A stretch of DNA of 64,000 nt from Lysobacter sp. K5869. GTDB lineage: Bacteria; Pseudomonadota; Gammaproteobacteria; Xanthomonadales; Xanthomonadaceae. This document shows, piece by piece, positions 18,348-27,814 of this stretch. The position numbers were made by a program, and so were the translations under genes. Location of the stretch: the NCBI RefSeq assembly GCF_018847975.1, contig NZ_CP072597.1, forward strand, positions 992,001-1,056,000. The letters run 5' to 3'. The notes under the pieces were generated by a model. That model saw only the letters and a list, made by a program, of their open reading frames with translations. It had not been told where the DNA came from and did not search any database. Positions within the stretch are counted from its first letter, which is position 1. Each line of letters starts with the position of its first letter.

Positions 18348-18851
18348 ATGCGCTTGCTGCTGTGGATCGTTCTGCTGATGTCCTGGACCGGAGCCGCGTC
18401 CGCCGCCGCGCCGTACGCGGTCAATTCGATCGTGCTGATGCAGCCGCAAGAAGCGCTGCAAGAACGCGTCGACGGCGCCGAGCCGCTGGCGAACTACATC
18501 AAGGCGCTCAACGCCGCCGCGCAGGAACACCTGCGCAAGGCCGCGCCCGGCGCGCCGGCTTCGGGTTATGTCGTGGTCGCCGTGCGCGCCGACGGGGTGC
18601 GCCGGGTCTGGTTGGATTACGCGCCGGCGTTGCCGGCCGCCGTCGCCGACGGGCTGCGCGCGACGCTGGAGCGGGTGCCGCCGATGCGCGTGCGCGGCGG
18701 CGCGGCGGTGTTCGCGATCAACGCCTCGCTGTGGGGCGGCGCGCCCGCCAGCGCCGGGCCCGCCCCGACCGAATGGCGCAAAGCGGCCGAACGCCTCGGC
18801 CAGCCGATGGAAGCCGAAGCCTTCGCGTTGCGGCTGCTCGACGGGCGATGA
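18348..18851 (+). CDS. Exported protein of unknown function (operon gene 1)
   Basis: A 167-residue protein with a signal peptide (MRLLLWIVLLMSWTGAASAAA) and a mature alpha/beta-looking domain. The segment GYVVVAVRADGVRRVWLDY, then PPMRVRGGAAVFAINASLWGG, faintly recalls small periplasmic domains, but no family is recognised. Its stop codon overlaps the ATG of the next gene (ATGA), so it is translationally coupled to it. Confidence 0.72.
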   Translation: MRLLLWIVLLMSWTGAASAAAPYAVNSIVLMQPQEALQERVDGAEPLANYIKALNAAAQEHLRKAAPGAPASGYVVVAVRADGVRRVWLDYAPALPAAVADGLRATLERVPPMRVRGGAAVFAINASLWGGAPASAGPAPTEWRKAAERLGQPMEAEAFALRLLDGR

Positions 18852-19225
18852 ACGCGAACGTCGACCTGCGCGGCTATCGCGCCTACGACGACGGCGCGAT
18901 CGAGGAGCTGGGCCGGGTGCCGACGGCGCGGCTGGGCGAGTTGTTGGCGCAGGCGCAGGCCGCGATCCACGGCCGCGCTCACGGCATCGGCCTGTATCGC
19001 GACGAACGCGATTTCCTCGAAGCGCGCCCGATCGGCCAGGGCGAATTCGCGTTCCGCAGCGAGCGGCTGACCGACGATTCGCTGCTCGCGCGCTTAGCGC
19101 GCCGCGGCGATCTGACCTTCCGCGTGTCCAACCTCGAACAGGCGGTGGCCGCATTCGTCTGCTATACCGGTCTGCCGCGCGCTGCGTTCGAGCGCAAGAC
19201 CGCCGACTTTCCGAAGGTGCGATGA
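18848..19225 (+). CDS. Unknown cytoplasmic protein (operon gene 2)
   Basis: A 125-residue soluble protein without signal peptide or membrane segment: MNANVDLRGYRAYDDGAIEELG at the start and AAFVCYTGLPRAAFERKTADF near the end. Start fixed by ATGA overlap with the previous gene, and its own TGA overlaps the next ATG the same way. Not recognised. The coupling of an exported, a cytoplasmic and a lipid-anchored product suggests one shared process. Confidence 0.72.
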   Translation: MNANVDLRGYRAYDDGAIEELGRVPTARLGELLAQAQAAIHGRAHGIGLYRDERDFLEARPIGQGEFAFRSERLTDDSLLARLARRGDLTFRVSNLEQAVAAFVCYTGLPRAAFERKTADFPKVR

Positions 19226-19710
19226 AACCGCTTAGCGCATGCCCGCCGGGTTCGAACCGGCCCTCGACCTTCCTGCGCGCGCCGCGGCGCGCGTCCGCCG
19301 CGATCCTGGCCGCCTCGCTGCTCGCCACGCTCGCCGCCTGCGCCTCGTCGCCCGCGAACGACCCGGCCGCCGTGACCGTGCTGCGCGTCGATGCCGCCCG
19401 CTTCGACGATCCGAACAACCGCGAGCCCGCGCTGCGCGAAGCCTGCGCGGCATGGCGCTTGAACGAGCGGCAAGTCGCGGCGTTCTTCGCGTCCGGCCGC
19501 GAATACCCGGACGGCACCCACGACGCGTTCTACTGGCTGCCGTGCTCGATCAAGGGCCGCCTGCGCGCGCAGGGACGCGAGTGGGACTTCGAGATCAACG
19601 CCGCGGCGACGGCGACATGGACCGACGGCGATACGGTGCGACGCTGGGGCTGCATGGCGAAGGCGTGCGAGCCGCTGGTGTTGTTGATGCCCGACCAGCA
19701 AGGACCGTAG
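19222..19710 (+). CDS. Putative lipoprotein (operon gene 3)
   Basis: A 162-residue protein. A basic N-region of ~25 residues precedes a hydrophobic stretch ending in the lipobox TLAAC, with the lipid-carrying Cys at residue 40. The mature domain has four further cysteines (REACAAW, WLPCSIKG, WGCMAKACEP), plausibly two disulfides, and the strand-like segment GREWDFEINAAATATWTDGD. The ATGA overlap with gene 2 fixes the start. Function unknown. Confidence 0.75.
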   Translation: MKPLSACPPGSNRPSTFLRAPRRASAAILAASLLATLAACASSPANDPAAVTVLRVDAARFDDPNNREPALREACAAWRLNERQVAAFFASGREYPDGTHDAFYWLPCSIKGRLRAQGREWDFEINAAATATWTDGDTVRRWGCMAKACEPLVLLMPDQQGP

Positions 19711-19723
19711 TCGCGATCGCCCC

Positions 19724-19830
19724 CTGTAGGAGCGGCGCGAGCCGCGACCGCGAATTCGCGATAACAGCGAAATCGCCATTTGGGCGAAAGGCATCGTCAC
19801 GCGGTCGCGGCTCGCGCCGCTCCTACAGGG
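19724..19830. repeat. Inverted REP pair
   Basis: CTGTAGGAGCGGCGCGAGCC (from 19724) faces GCTCGCGCCGCTCCTACAG (to 19829), between the convergent operon and the small lipoprotein gene. Confidence 0.85.
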
Positions 19831-19854
19831 AGCGACCGAAGCCATCGCAGCGAC

Positions 19855-20160
19855 TTACATCCGCCGCTTGCACTGCTCGAACTCGTCCTTGAGCGTGGCC
19901 TTGAACGCCTCATCGCTGCCGGACGCCATTTCCGCATTGAGCCGATTCAAGTCGTGCTTGGCTACGGCGGCATCGGCGAAACAGCCGCAAAAGCGCGTGG
20001 CGCGCTCGGCGCCGAGCGATGTGCGATTTCCCAATCGCCGCTCGCACGCGCTGATGAAGGTCCCGCGCGCTTCTTGCGGCGAGGCTTCCGGCACAGGTTT
20101 GGCGCAGGCGGATAGGGTGAGGACGAAAGCGCTCAGTGCGAGCGCGCGGTACAGGGTCAT
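19855..20160 (-). CDS. Small lipoprotein
   Basis: A 101-residue protein with a signal peptide ending in the lipobox TLSAC (lipidated Cys19) and a mature helical part with four cysteines (ACERR, RFCGCF, EQCKRR). The frame extends upstream to 20268, but the ATG at 20160 begins the signal peptide. It ends in RRM. Not assigned to a family. Confidence 0.75.
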   Translation of the reverse strand: MTLYRALALSAFVLTLSACAKPVPEASPQEARGTFISACERRLGNRTSLGAERATRFCGCFADAAVAKHDLNRLNAEMASGSDEAFKATLKDEFEQCKRRM

Positions 20161-20263
20161 GGAAAGTCCGATCCGTAGCTGACGAACGACCGCCGAAGCG
20201 GGCGGCGCGCATTTTCGCACGGACCCGTTTTCGCGCGGAGCGTGCACGGCGGCCGCGAGCCGG

Positions 20264-20305
20264 TTCAAGCAATCCGATTCAAGCGATCCAATTCACGCGA
20301 TCCGT
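20264..20305. repeat. Three tandem 14-bp repeats
   Basis: TTCAAGCAATCCGA, TTCAAGCGATCCAA and TTCACGCGATCCGT follow directly. The rest of the 361-bp gap (20161-20521) between the divergent genes shows no gene and no clear promoter. Confidence 0.7.
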
Positions 20306-20521
20306 CCCAGCGCCGGGCCGCCGTATTCGTCCGCCGCCGTCCACGTGCGGACGCGTCCCACCCAAACGCGCGCCGCGCGTCGCGCCAAACGCGCGCCCGA
20401 CGCTGTCCTGGCGGCGCCGCGCAGGCCGTTGGTTAGTACGAATCGCCGGCGCGGAACTCGGCTCCGACCGGTACAGGCGCACGCCGCTGCTCGCGCGTTC
20501 GCGGGGGACACGGAGACCGTC

Positions 20522-20887
20522 ATGAACGTACCGGCAAACGAACTTCCGGCGACGACGCCCCCGGCGCCCGCGACGCCGACCGCCGCCGCGCCTCCCGCGG
20601 CGGAAATCGACCGGCGAGTGCTCGACGACGCGCTCAACGCGATGAACGCGCTGCTGCGCACCTTCAGCATCGAGCGCTACGTCCATCTGGCCACCGCCGC
20701 CGCCTCGTCGGCGCTGCTGTTCTACGCCGTCTATCAGATGATCGTCACCCAGCACATCGACAACAATCTGGGCCTGGTGTTCGGCGCCAGCGGTTTGGCC
20801 ACGGTCTCGACCACGCGCTCGGCGTACTTCTTCCGCCGCGCTTTCGATCTGATCGAACGAATCATCTTCAAGCTGGCGGGGGTGTAG
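20522..20887 (+). CDS. Small membrane protein (pair gene 1)
   Basis: A 121-residue protein: Pro/Ala-rich N-terminus, an amphipathic helix (RRVLDDALNAMNALLRTFSIERYV), then one or two membrane segments (LATAAASSALLFYAVYQMIV and LGLVFGASGLATVSTTRSAYFF). The following gene's GTG begins 2 bp after its stop codon, so the two are one operon. Not recognised as a family. Confidence 0.75.
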   Translation: MNVPANELPATTPPAPATPTAAAPPAAEIDRRVLDDALNAMNALLRTFSIERYVHLATAAASSALLFYAVYQMIVTQHIDNNLGLVFGASGLATVSTTRSAYFFRRAFDLIERIIFKLAGV

Positions 20888-20889
20888 CC

Positions 20890-21693
20890 GTGAACGCGCC
20901 CTCGCCCGACACCACGCTCCAGTCCATCGCGCGGGATATCGAACAGTTCAAGCGCCAGTCGAAGTCGGCGATTCCCGCCGGCGTGGTCGGCCTGGTCCTG
21001 ATGTTCGGCGGGCTGGCCTACAGTGGCTGGCAGCTCACCACGGTGGGCCGCGAAGTCGCTGAAAAACGTCGAGAAATTGCCGAAAAGGATCGGGAAGTCG
21101 CCGCCAAGCGCCAGCAAGCGGCCGATCTCGATCTCAGCCTCAGCGCCAAAGCGGCCCAGCTCGCACAGGCGGATCAGCAGCGCGCTGAGCGGAGCGTTCA
21201 ACTGGAATCGCTCCAGCTCAAAATCGATGAATTGAATCGAAACTTGAACGCTATCGCCACCGCTCCTAACGCCGCACAGAAGAACGCGGAGCTGGATGCC
21301 GCAATGGTTCGCGCCAAGGATCTCAACACCGCGATCGCCAGCGCCACCGCGACCGATGCCGCCGCACCGCGTTACGGCGCTTACCGAGTCGACGTGTTCT
21401 ATTGCGCCGACCGCGCCGCGCGCAACAAACCGCTGGCGGAACAAGCGCGCACGCTCGGCCAGAACGGCGCGACGCAAGGCCGTTGGCAGGTGCGGGAATT
21501 GTCGGAGAAATCCAACGCCTCGCCGGGTTACGGCATCCGCTCGGACGTGATCCGTTTCGAGAGCGACGAAAAGGCGATGGCGGGCAAGCTGCGCGACGAT
21601 GTGACCCAACTCACCCGGGTGGCGTTGTCGGCGCAGCAGATCAACTACCGGACGCCGAACTACATCAGCCTGTTCTTCTGCGGCGAAGGTTGA
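20890..21693 (+). CDS. Membrane-anchored coiled-coil protein (pair gene 2)
   Basis: A 267-residue protein with a GTG start: one membrane segment (GVVGLVLMFGGLAYSGWQL, residues ~31-50), a ~100-residue charged coiled coil (REVAEKRREIAEKDREVAAK onward to ~150), and a globular C-terminal domain (YRVDVFYCADRAARNK up to PNYISLFFCGEG) with two cysteines. The C-domain faintly recalls SPOR/OmpA-neighbour ligand-binding modules, but no family is claimed. It probably sits in the inner membrane with the coiled coil in the periplasm, together with the protein from the adjoining gene. Confidence 0.75.
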   Translation: MNAPSPDTTLQSIARDIEQFKRQSKSAIPAGVVGLVLMFGGLAYSGWQLTTVGREVAEKRREIAEKDREVAAKRQQAADLDLSLSAKAAQLAQADQQRAERSVQLESLQLKIDELNRNLNAIATAPNAAQKNAELDAAMVRAKDLNTAIASATATDAAAPRYGAYRVDVFYCADRAARNKPLAEQARTLGQNGATQGRWQVRELSEKSNASPGYGIRSDVIRFESDEKAMAGKLRDDVTQLTRVALSAQQINYRTPNYISLFFCGEG

Positions 21694-21781
21694 GCCGCGA
21701 CGGCGCTGCCGCGGCACGGCCGACGGCGCTTCGTTCGCGTCTTCAGCAGGCCCGTCCGTTCAACGCGTAAGCGGCCCGAAG

Positions 21782-21873
21782 CCCCTGTAGGAGCTGCGCA
21801 AGCTGCGACCGCGGGGCCGCAGCTTGCGTCGTAAGCCGGAGGTCGCGGTCGCGGCTCACGCCGCTCCTACAAA
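21782..21873. repeat. Inverted REP pair
   Basis: CCTGTAGGAGCTGCGCAAGC (from 21783) faces CGGCTCACGCCGCTCCTAC (to 21871), between convergent genes. Confidence 0.82.
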
Positions 21874-21898
21874 AACACCATGCGACCCGCGGAAAACC

Positions 21899-22927
21899 TC
21901 AGCGCACGTACGGCGACGGCGCGTTCTCGACCTGCTTCTGCTTGATCGCGTCGATCTTGGCCTGCTCTTCCTCGAGCGTCATGCGGTGCTTGGGCGCGAT
22001 GTTCGGCTCGATCAGGCGCAGCCAGTTGCGGGTGATCTGCTTGCTCTCGTCCTGGCAGCGCAGCGCGCGCGCCTCGGGCAGGCGGCCGCTGGTGACGATG
22101 CGCAGGTACTTGCCCGGGTCGTGGCCGTAGATCATGCACTGCAGGTTGAAGAAGCGCTGCGCGCCGACCGAATGCTCGTCGGCGTAGGTGGCCATGTCGT
22201 GGTTGCCGTCGTCGGTCAGCAGGAAGAAGTTCGACGCCAGCTGCAGGTTCTGGGCGACGTCGCCGTCGGTTTCGTCGGCGCTGACCAGCGACAGCATCAA
22301 GGTGGTGGCGAGCTGGTCGACCGCGTCTTCCTCGCGCCCGGTCTGCGGCAGGTCGAGCATGTCGACCAGGGCATGGCCGGTTTCGTGCAGCATCAAGAAG
22401 CGCAGGTTGGCCATCAGGTACTTGAGCTGATCGCCGGTGCTGCCGCCGTTGGCCTGGGCGATCGCCGCGCCCTGGCGCACCAGCATCTCGAGCATTTCGT
22501 AGCACAGCACCACGTCGCCCTTGTCGCGGGCGTAGAAGGCGTTGATCGTGCCGCACTCGGCGGTGACGAAGTTGATCGGTCGCGGCAGGGTCAGCCAGCC
22601 GTCGAGCTGATTGACCTCCGGCAGGTGATGCAGGATGTCGATCTCGCTGGCCATGTTGTACATCGCCAGCAGCTCGGGATTGCGCGGGGAGACGTACTTG
22701 TAGGTGAAGTGGGTGCCGTCGGCCTTCTCTTCCTTCGGCACCTCGGCGGCGACCGGCGCGGTCTCGGTCGGCACGACGGCGTCGGCCGGCTTGGCTGCGG
22801 GCAGCGCGGCGGCGGGCGGCGGCGCGGGCGCGGCGGCTTGCTGCTTCTGCCAGGTCGTGTAGCCCCAGACCGAACAGACCGCGATCAGGGCCGCGGCCAG
22901 CACGCCGATGATGATCTTCTGAACCAT
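21899..22927 (-). CDS. DUF4344-type putative metallopeptidase
   Basis: A 342-residue protein. An N-terminal membrane anchor or signal (IIIGVLAAALIAVCSVWGY) is followed by an Ala/Pro-rich linker (~30-62) and a peptidase-like domain. The zinc-binding motif HETGH is at residues 181-185, preceded by LMANLRFLML. Downstream DEHSVGAQRFFNLQCMIYG matches the pattern of DUF4344 proteins, described as putative metallopeptidases. The conserved ECGTINAFYARDKGDVVLCYE block is also of that family. Substrate unknown; it likely acts in the periplasm. Confidence 0.86.
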   Translation of the reverse strand: MVQKIIIGVLAAALIAVCSVWGYTTWQKQQAAAPAPPPAAALPAAKPADAVVPTETAPVAAEVPKEEKADGTHFTYKYVSPRNPELLAMYNMASEIDILHHLPEVNQLDGWLTLPRPINFVTAECGTINAFYARDKGDVVLCYEMLEMLVRQGAAIAQANGGSTGDQLKYLMANLRFLMLHETGHALVDMLDLPQTGREEDAVDQLATTLMLSLVSADETDGDVAQNLQLASNFFLLTDDGNHDMATYADEHSVGAQRFFNLQCMIYGHDPGKYLRIVTSGRLPEARALRCQDESKQITRNWLRLIEPNIAPKHRMTLEEEQAKIDAIKQKQVENAPSPYVR

Positions 22928-23146
22928 GGATGTGTCGCTCTCGTCAGGAAAGGCACGGGGCGGCGAGCCCCGGTTCGAGCGCAAGACGCGAGCGGCGAAC
23001 GGTTCCGGCGATGCGGTCCGGGCGGCGGCGCCGCTCCGGACGGTCCCCTCATCGGGCCGGTCCGATCGGCGCGTATCGGCATCCCTGCACCGTCGCGCCG
23101 GATGGTACTCCGATGTTTTCGAGAAGTGCATCGGATTTTGCCGGTA

Positions 23147-23734
23147 ATGACAGTAGGATCGGCGGCCGCACCCGCTCTCGGACAGGACGCCCATGACCGC
23201 CGGCCGCGCTTCGTCGCCCACGCCCACGCTCGCTCGACCGCTCGCACCGGCGAGGCCGCGGCCGTGCCGCTGAGCCTGCGCGCGCTGTGGTTCCTGGCCG
23301 CCGCCGTCGCGCTGCCGGCCTGGGCGCATTGGGATTCGGTGGTCGGCGAGTTCGACTTGGCGGCGATGCAGACGCTGACGCCGGCGCGCTTTCTCGGCTA
23401 CTTGGCGTTCGGCGCGGCGATCTGGCTGCTGCTGGCGGTGTTGCCGTGGTCGTTGCTGCTGCGCTGGCGGCAACGCCGGCGCGGGCCGCGCCGCTACGAC
23501 CGCGCAATCGCCGCGACGCTGAGCGGCGTCGCCTTGTTGCTGGCCTTGCACGGCAACCTCACCGCGTTCGCCGACTTCTACGGCAACACCTGGGCGCGCT
23601 GGGAGGCGACGTTCGGGTTCTTCGTGCCGCAGTGGCCGGCGATTTCGCTGTGCGTGGCGGCGACGGTAGCGTTGGAGTTGCGCTGGCCCGCGGGCACGGC
23701 CGAATCGCCTCGTTCCGGCATGGCCTCGCGGTAG
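23147..23734 (+). CDS. Multi-pass membrane protein of unknown function
   Basis: A protein of up to 195 residues. From residue ~40 on it has four hydrophobic segments (LRALWFLAAAVALPAWAHW; FLGYLAFGAAIWLLLAVLPW; AATLSGVALLLALHGNLTAF; PAISLCVAATVALELRW). The first ~38 residues are low in hydrophobicity and Arg/Ala-rich, so the real start may be the GTG at 23264 (156 residues). It is divergent from the metallopeptidase gene. Not recognised. Confidence 0.6.
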   Translation: MTVGSAAAPALGQDAHDRRPRFVAHAHARSTARTGEAAAVPLSLRALWFLAAAVALPAWAHWDSVVGEFDLAAMQTLTPARFLGYLAFGAAIWLLLAVLPWSLLLRWRQRRRGPRRYDRAIAATLSGVALLLALHGNLTAFADFYGNTWARWEATFGFFVPQWPAISLCVAATVALELRWPAGTAESPRSGMASR

Positions 23735-24030
23735 GAGCTGCGTAAGCTGCGACCGCGGTCTTCGAGCTTGCGGCGCGAGCGGCTATCCCGCGGTCGCAGC
23801 TTGCGCAGCTCCTACAGGGGGCTGGCGAGGCGACGCGCGGGGCGGGCGGAATTGCGGTGCGATTCGGCTCGGCGATTCGCTGCGCATGGCAGCCGTTGCC
23901 CGCGCGCGCGACCGAATCGCCGCGCTCCCGCATGGCCTACCTGTAGGAGCGGCGCGAGCCGCGACCGCGATCTTCGGGCTTGCGGCGCGAGCGGCTGCTC
24001 CGCGGTCGCAGCTTACGCAGCTCCTACAGG
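23731..24030. repeat. Two REP pairs
   Basis: REP-like sequences of alternating orientation at about 23732-23757, 23789-23816, 23942-23970 and 24000-24028, with a conserved stretch (CTTGCGGCGCGAGCGGCT) after the first and third. This is a second-order repeat of ~210 bp. It fills the 341-bp gap. Confidence 0.82.
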
Positions 24031-24075
24031 CGCGGCCGAAGCGACGCGGGCGGCGCCGGAAGCCGGCGCGACGGC

Positions 24076-24552
24076 TCAGCAGTCGTCGTTCTCGTAATGC
24101 ACCTTCTCCAAGGTCTCGGCCATTTCCTTGCGCTTCTTCGCCGAGGCCTCGGTCTTCTTGAACTGCACCGGCAGCACGCGCTCGCCGTCGGGGCTGATCC
24201 ACTTGCCTTTCAGGCCGGCGCCGTCGCGCACCAGCATCATCGCGCCGCTGACGCCGCTGCCGAGGTTGGATTCGACCAGGGCGAGGTGCCCCTTGCGGTC
24301 GCTCTGGGTGCGCAACTCCAACCATTTGGACACGCCGTCGTAGCGGTAGGCCGCGGTGACCAGGCGCTGGTCGCCGCCGCATGGCGCGGGTTCGTCCTGC
24401 AAGTACATCGTCACCGCGCGTTCGCCGACGCGGCCGGTGTAGAGAGTCAGGGCGAGGCCGTCCTGCGCGGCGGCCGCGGCAGGAGCCAGCGCGGCCAGCA
24501 GCAGCGCGGCGGGGGCGAGCAGGCGCGCGGGCGTCCATGTCCGGGTCGTCAT
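24076..24552 (-). CDS. Exported protein of unknown function
   Basis: A 158-residue protein with a signal peptide ([20 protein letters not shown]) and a beta-rich mature part ([41 protein letters not shown]) ending in a charged helix and DDC. Two cysteines (PCGG and the last residue) may pair. The repeated short strands resemble proteins that bind soluble polymers, but no family is assigned. It is divergent from aceK with 75 bp between starts. Confidence 0.75.
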   Translation of the reverse strand: MTTRTWTPARLLAPAALLLAALAPAAAAAQDGLALTLYTGRVGERAVTMYLQDEPAPCGGDQRLVTAAYRYDGVSKWLELRTQSDRKGHLALVESNLGSGVSGAMMLVRDGAGLKGKWISPDGERVLPVQFKKTEASAKKRKEMAETLEKVHYENDDC

Positions 24553-24627
24553 GACGGTTTCATCGGTAAGGAAAAGTCGGGGCGCGAGCATGCCACAGCC
24601 GCGCGCGCGCCGCCGTACACTGCGGCC

Positions 24628-26358
24628 ATGTCCGCCGCCCCCGACGCTCTCGCCGAAGCGGTCGCCGTCGCCAGCCAGATCCGCGATGCGTTCGCCGACT
24701 ATCACGCGCGTTTCGCCGCGATCACCCGGCGCGCGCAAAGCCGTTTCGAGCGCAGCGACTGGAACGGCGCGCGCGAGGACGCGGTCGAGCGCATCGCGCT
24801 CTACGACCTGTGCGTGGGCGAGGCCGGCCGCGCGCTGGAGTCGCGGCTCGGCGCGCGCGCGCGCGAACGCGCGCTGTGGGCGCGGGTGCGCGAGGCCTAC
24901 GCCGGCATCGTCGCGCCGCTGCTCGACGGCGAGCTGTACAAGACCTTCTTCAACACCCTGACCCGGCGCTTCTTCAAGACCCGCGGCGTCGACCCGGCGC
25001 TGGAGTTCGTCGCCCTCGACATCGAACCCACCGACGCGATCACCCATCCGGTGGCGCGGCACAGTTACGCGGTGTCCGGCGACCGCTTGGTCGAGACGTT
25101 CATGCGCGTGCTCGACGATTACCCCTTCGCCTTGCCCTACGCCCACCGCACCCGCTGCGCGGCCGGCATCGCGGTGCGGCTGCAGGAGGACCTGCAGCAC
25201 TGGGGCCCGCACCCGGTGCGCGCGGTGGAATTGCTGGACACGGTGTTCTATCGCGAGCGCCGCGCTTATCTGGTCGGCCGGGTGTTCGGCGAACGCAATT
25301 TCTCGCCGTGCGTGATCGCGCTGGTCAACGACGGCGGCGCGCTGCGGGTCGACGCGGTGCTGACCCTGCGCGCCGAGGTGGTGCAGCTCTTCAGCTACTC
25401 GCGCAGCTACTTCCACGCCGACTTGCCGACCGTCGGCGACGCCGTGGTGTTCCTGCGCACGCTGCTGCCGGGCAAGCCGATCGACGAGCTCTACACCGTG
25501 CTCGGCCGCGCCAAGCAGGGTAAGACCGAGCGCTACCGCACCTTCTTCCGCCAGTTCGCCGCGCAGCCGGGCGAACGCCTGATCCGCGCCGAAGGCGAAC
25601 GCGGCATGGTCATGGCGGTGTTCACCCTGCCCAGCTATCCGCTGGTGTTCAAGCTGATCCGCGACCGTTTCGCGTATCCGAAGGAAGTCGCGCGCGAAGA
25701 AGTGGAAGCGAAGTATTCGCTGGTGTTCCACCACGACCGCGTCGGCCGGCTGGTCGATGCGCAGCCGTTCCGCTTCCTGCGGTTTCCGCGTTCGCGGTTC
25801 GCTCCGGAATTGCTCGACGAGTTGATGACGACCTGCGCGGGCAGCATCACCCTCGACGGCGAGGATCTGGTCCTGCACCTGTGCTACGTCGAGCGCCGGC
25901 TGCGCCCGCTCAACCTGTACGTGCGCGAACAAACGCCGGAGGCCGCGCGCGCGGCGGTGATCGATTACGGGCAGGCGATCCGCGATCTGGCGCTGAGCAA
26001 CATCTTCCCCGGCGATCTGCTGCTGAAGAACTTCGGCGTGTCGCGCCACGGGCGGGCGATCTTCTACGACTACGACGAGTTGTGTCTGGTCAGCGATTGC
26101 CGCTTCCGCGAGGTGCCGGCGCCGCGCAATCACGAGGAAGAGATGGAGTCGGGCGCGTGGTTCTACGCCCACGGCAACGACGTGTTTCCCGAACAGTTCC
26201 CGCGCTTCCTGGGCCTGACGCCGCCGTTGCTGGGCGCGCTGATGCACGCCCACGGCGAGATTTTTCAGGTCGAGTGGTGGCGGCAGGTGCAGGCCGGATT
26301 GGCGGCCGGGCGGATTAACGACGTGGCGCCGTACCCTTCGCAGCGGCGGCTGCCGTGA
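24628..26358 (+). CDS. aceK: Isocitrate dehydrogenase kinase/phosphatase
   Basis: AceK phosphorylates and dephosphorylates the active-site serine of Icd, steering isocitrate between the TCA cycle and the glyoxylate shunt. At 576 residues it is full length. The AceK kinase core is visible: the Lys in [12 protein letters not shown], then [22 protein letters not shown] and the metal-binding YDYDE. In enterobacteria it follows aceBA; here neither isocitrate lyase nor malate synthase is nearby, while icd is 6.6 kb upstream. It has its own promoter region opposite the exported-protein gene. Confidence 0.97.
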   Translation: MSAAPDALAEAVAVASQIRDAFADYHARFAAITRRAQSRFERSDWNGAREDAVERIALYDLCVGEAGRALESRLGARARERALWARVREAYAGIVAPLLDGELYKTFFNTLTRRFFKTRGVDPALEFVALDIEPTDAITHPVARHSYAVSGDRLVETFMRVLDDYPFALPYAHRTRCAAGIAVRLQEDLQHWGPHPVRAVELLDTVFYRERRAYLVGRVFGERNFSPCVIALVNDGGALRVDAVLTLRAEVVQLFSYSRSYFHADLPTVGDAVVFLRTLLPGKPIDELYTVLGRAKQGKTERYRTFFRQFAAQPGERLIRAEGERGMVMAVFTLPSYPLVFKLIRDRFAYPKEVAREEVEAKYSLVFHHDRVGRLVDAQPFRFLRFPRSRFAPELLDELMTTCAGSITLDGEDLVLHLCYVERRLRPLNLYVREQTPEAARAAVIDYGQAIRDLALSNIFPGDLLLKNFGVSRHGRAIFYDYDELCLVSDCRFREVPAPRNHEEEMESGAWFYAHGNDVFPEQFPRFLGLTPPLLGALMHAHGEIFQVEWWRQVQAGLAAGRINDVAPYPSQRRLP

Positions 26359-26383
26359 CCGACGCCGCCGCTGAGGTGCCGGC

Positions 26384-26608
26384 TCAAGCGCAGCCGTGCG
26401 CGCCGTCGCAGGCGTCGACCCGGGCGCTCTGCGCCGGCCACAGCCGCAGCCACCACGGGCGCGGGCCGGCGCGGCGGGCGGCTTGAGCCGGGCGCGAGGC
26501 GGGAACGAACGCCGCCGGCTTGCGCTCGGCCGCCGGCGACTCGTCGTCGGCATCGCGCGGATCGACGAAATGGCCGTGCAGGAACAGCAGATTCTTGTAG
26601 ATGTTCAT
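26384..26608 (-). CDS. Small unknown protein
   Basis: A 74-residue protein beginning MNIYKNLLFLHGHFVDPRD, followed by a Pro/Ala/Arg-rich middle and a WWLRLWPAQSARVDACDGAHGCA end. The upstream GGAG (reading leftward, before 26608) supports this ATG over the one at 26650. It converges with aceK and is divergent from the LysR gene to its right, so it may be that regulator's target. Not recognised. Confidence 0.6.
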   Translation of the reverse strand: MNIYKNLLFLHGHFVDPRDADDESPAAERKPAAFVPASRPAQAARRAGPRPWWLRLWPAQSARVDACDGAHGCA

Positions 26609-26805
26609 GGGCCTGGTCTCCTCGGGAGCCGGCGACGGCCGGCGCCTCATCGATTTGGGGCCCGGAGTCGGGCGGCGCGTGGGGAACGCCGGTCCGGCTG
26701 CGGACGAGGCTCAAGTTACGCTCGCCAAATGCGGCAAAAAAGCGATACGTTTGCAAGCCAGACTTGAGCCGGATCGAACGCTCCACGCCACCCGGGACCG
26801 CCGCG

Positions 26806-27765
26806 ATGAACCGTCCGCCGTTGCACGCCTTGCTGGGTTTCGCCACCGCCGCGCGCTTGAACAACCTCACCCGCGCGGCCGAGCAGATGCACCTCACCGT
26901 CAGCGCGTTGAGCCATCAGATCCGCACGCTCGAACAGCGCCTGGGCCGGCGTTTGTTCGAACGCGGCCCGCGCGGGGTGCGCCTGACCGCCGACGGCGAG
27001 CGCCTGCTGTCGGTGGTGGCGCCGCACCTGGACGCGCTCGACCACGCCCTGCGCCCGTACAGCCCGCGCCGCGACGACGTGCTGACCCTGAGCCTGATGG
27101 CGTCGATGGCCTCGTCCTGGCTGGTGCCGCGGCTGGGCAGCTTCGTCGCCCGCTATCCGCAGCTCGAACTCAATCTGTTTTCCTCCGCCGCGCTGGTCGA
27201 CTTCGACCGCGAACCCGGCATCGACGCGGCCATGCGCGGCGGCTACGGCCGCTGGCCCGGGCTGGTGATCGAACACTTGTTCGACGAAACCCTGATCCCG
27301 GTGGCGAGCCCGGCGCTGGTGGAGCGCATGGGCGGGCTGCCGGCGCAGGAGGACCTGCACCGCTGGCCGTTGTTGGGCGACCTGTCTACGTACTGGCAGG
27401 ACTGGTTCGACCGCTACGGCGGCAAACCGCCGGCGCGCTACGTCGCCCATTTCGACGATTCCGAAACCATGCACCGCGCCGCGGTCGAGGGACTCGGCGT
27501 GGCGCTGGGGCGGATGGCGCGCACGCGGCTGTTGATCCGCAACGGCCAACTGGTGCCGCTGAGCCAGGGCCGGTTGAAGATCGATTGGGGGCATTACCTG
27601 GTGTATCCGTCGCGCTCGGTCGATCACGCCGGGCTGGAATCCTTCCGTACCTGGCTGCATGAACAGGCGCGCGAGTACGTCGATCAGATGGACGCCGACC
27701 TCGCCGCGCGCGATCCCGCCGCGGCCGCGGCGAGCACGAAAAAGCCACGCAAGAAACGCAGCTGA
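26806..27765 (+). CDS. LysR-family regulator, GcvA-like
   Basis: A 319-residue LysR protein. The HTH spans residues 1-65 (LLGFATAARLNNLTRAAEQM, then TVSALSHQIRTLEQRLGRRL), followed by an effector domain with LMASMASSWLVPRLGSFVARYP, the pattern of the GcvA/AmpR subgroup. A Lys/Arg-rich tail (KKPRKKRS) extends the usual C-terminus by ~25 residues. An earlier TTG (26764) is possible but the family start fits 26806. It is divergent from the 74-residue gene. Confidence 0.9.
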   Translation: MNRPPLHALLGFATAARLNNLTRAAEQMHLTVSALSHQIRTLEQRLGRRLFERGPRGVRLTADGERLLSVVAPHLDALDHALRPYSPRRDDVLTLSLMASMASSWLVPRLGSFVARYPQLELNLFSSAALVDFDREPGIDAAMRGGYGRWPGLVIEHLFDETLIPVASPALVERMGGLPAQEDLHRWPLLGDLSTYWQDWFDRYGGKPPARYVAHFDDSETMHRAAVEGLGVALGRMARTRLLIRNGQLVPLSQGRLKIDWGHYLVYPSRSVDHAGLESFRTWLHEQAREYVDQMDADLAARDPAAAAASTKKPRKKRS

Positions 27766-27814
27766 GCGCGCTGCGGCGACGCCGCATCGCCGGCCGTCGG
27801 CGACCTGCGCACAG

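Noticed and set aside
23264..23734. Shorter form of the membrane protein starting at GTG 23264
   Set aside because: Possible, but the ATG at 23147 cannot be excluded from sequence alone, so only one entry is given, with the doubt stated.
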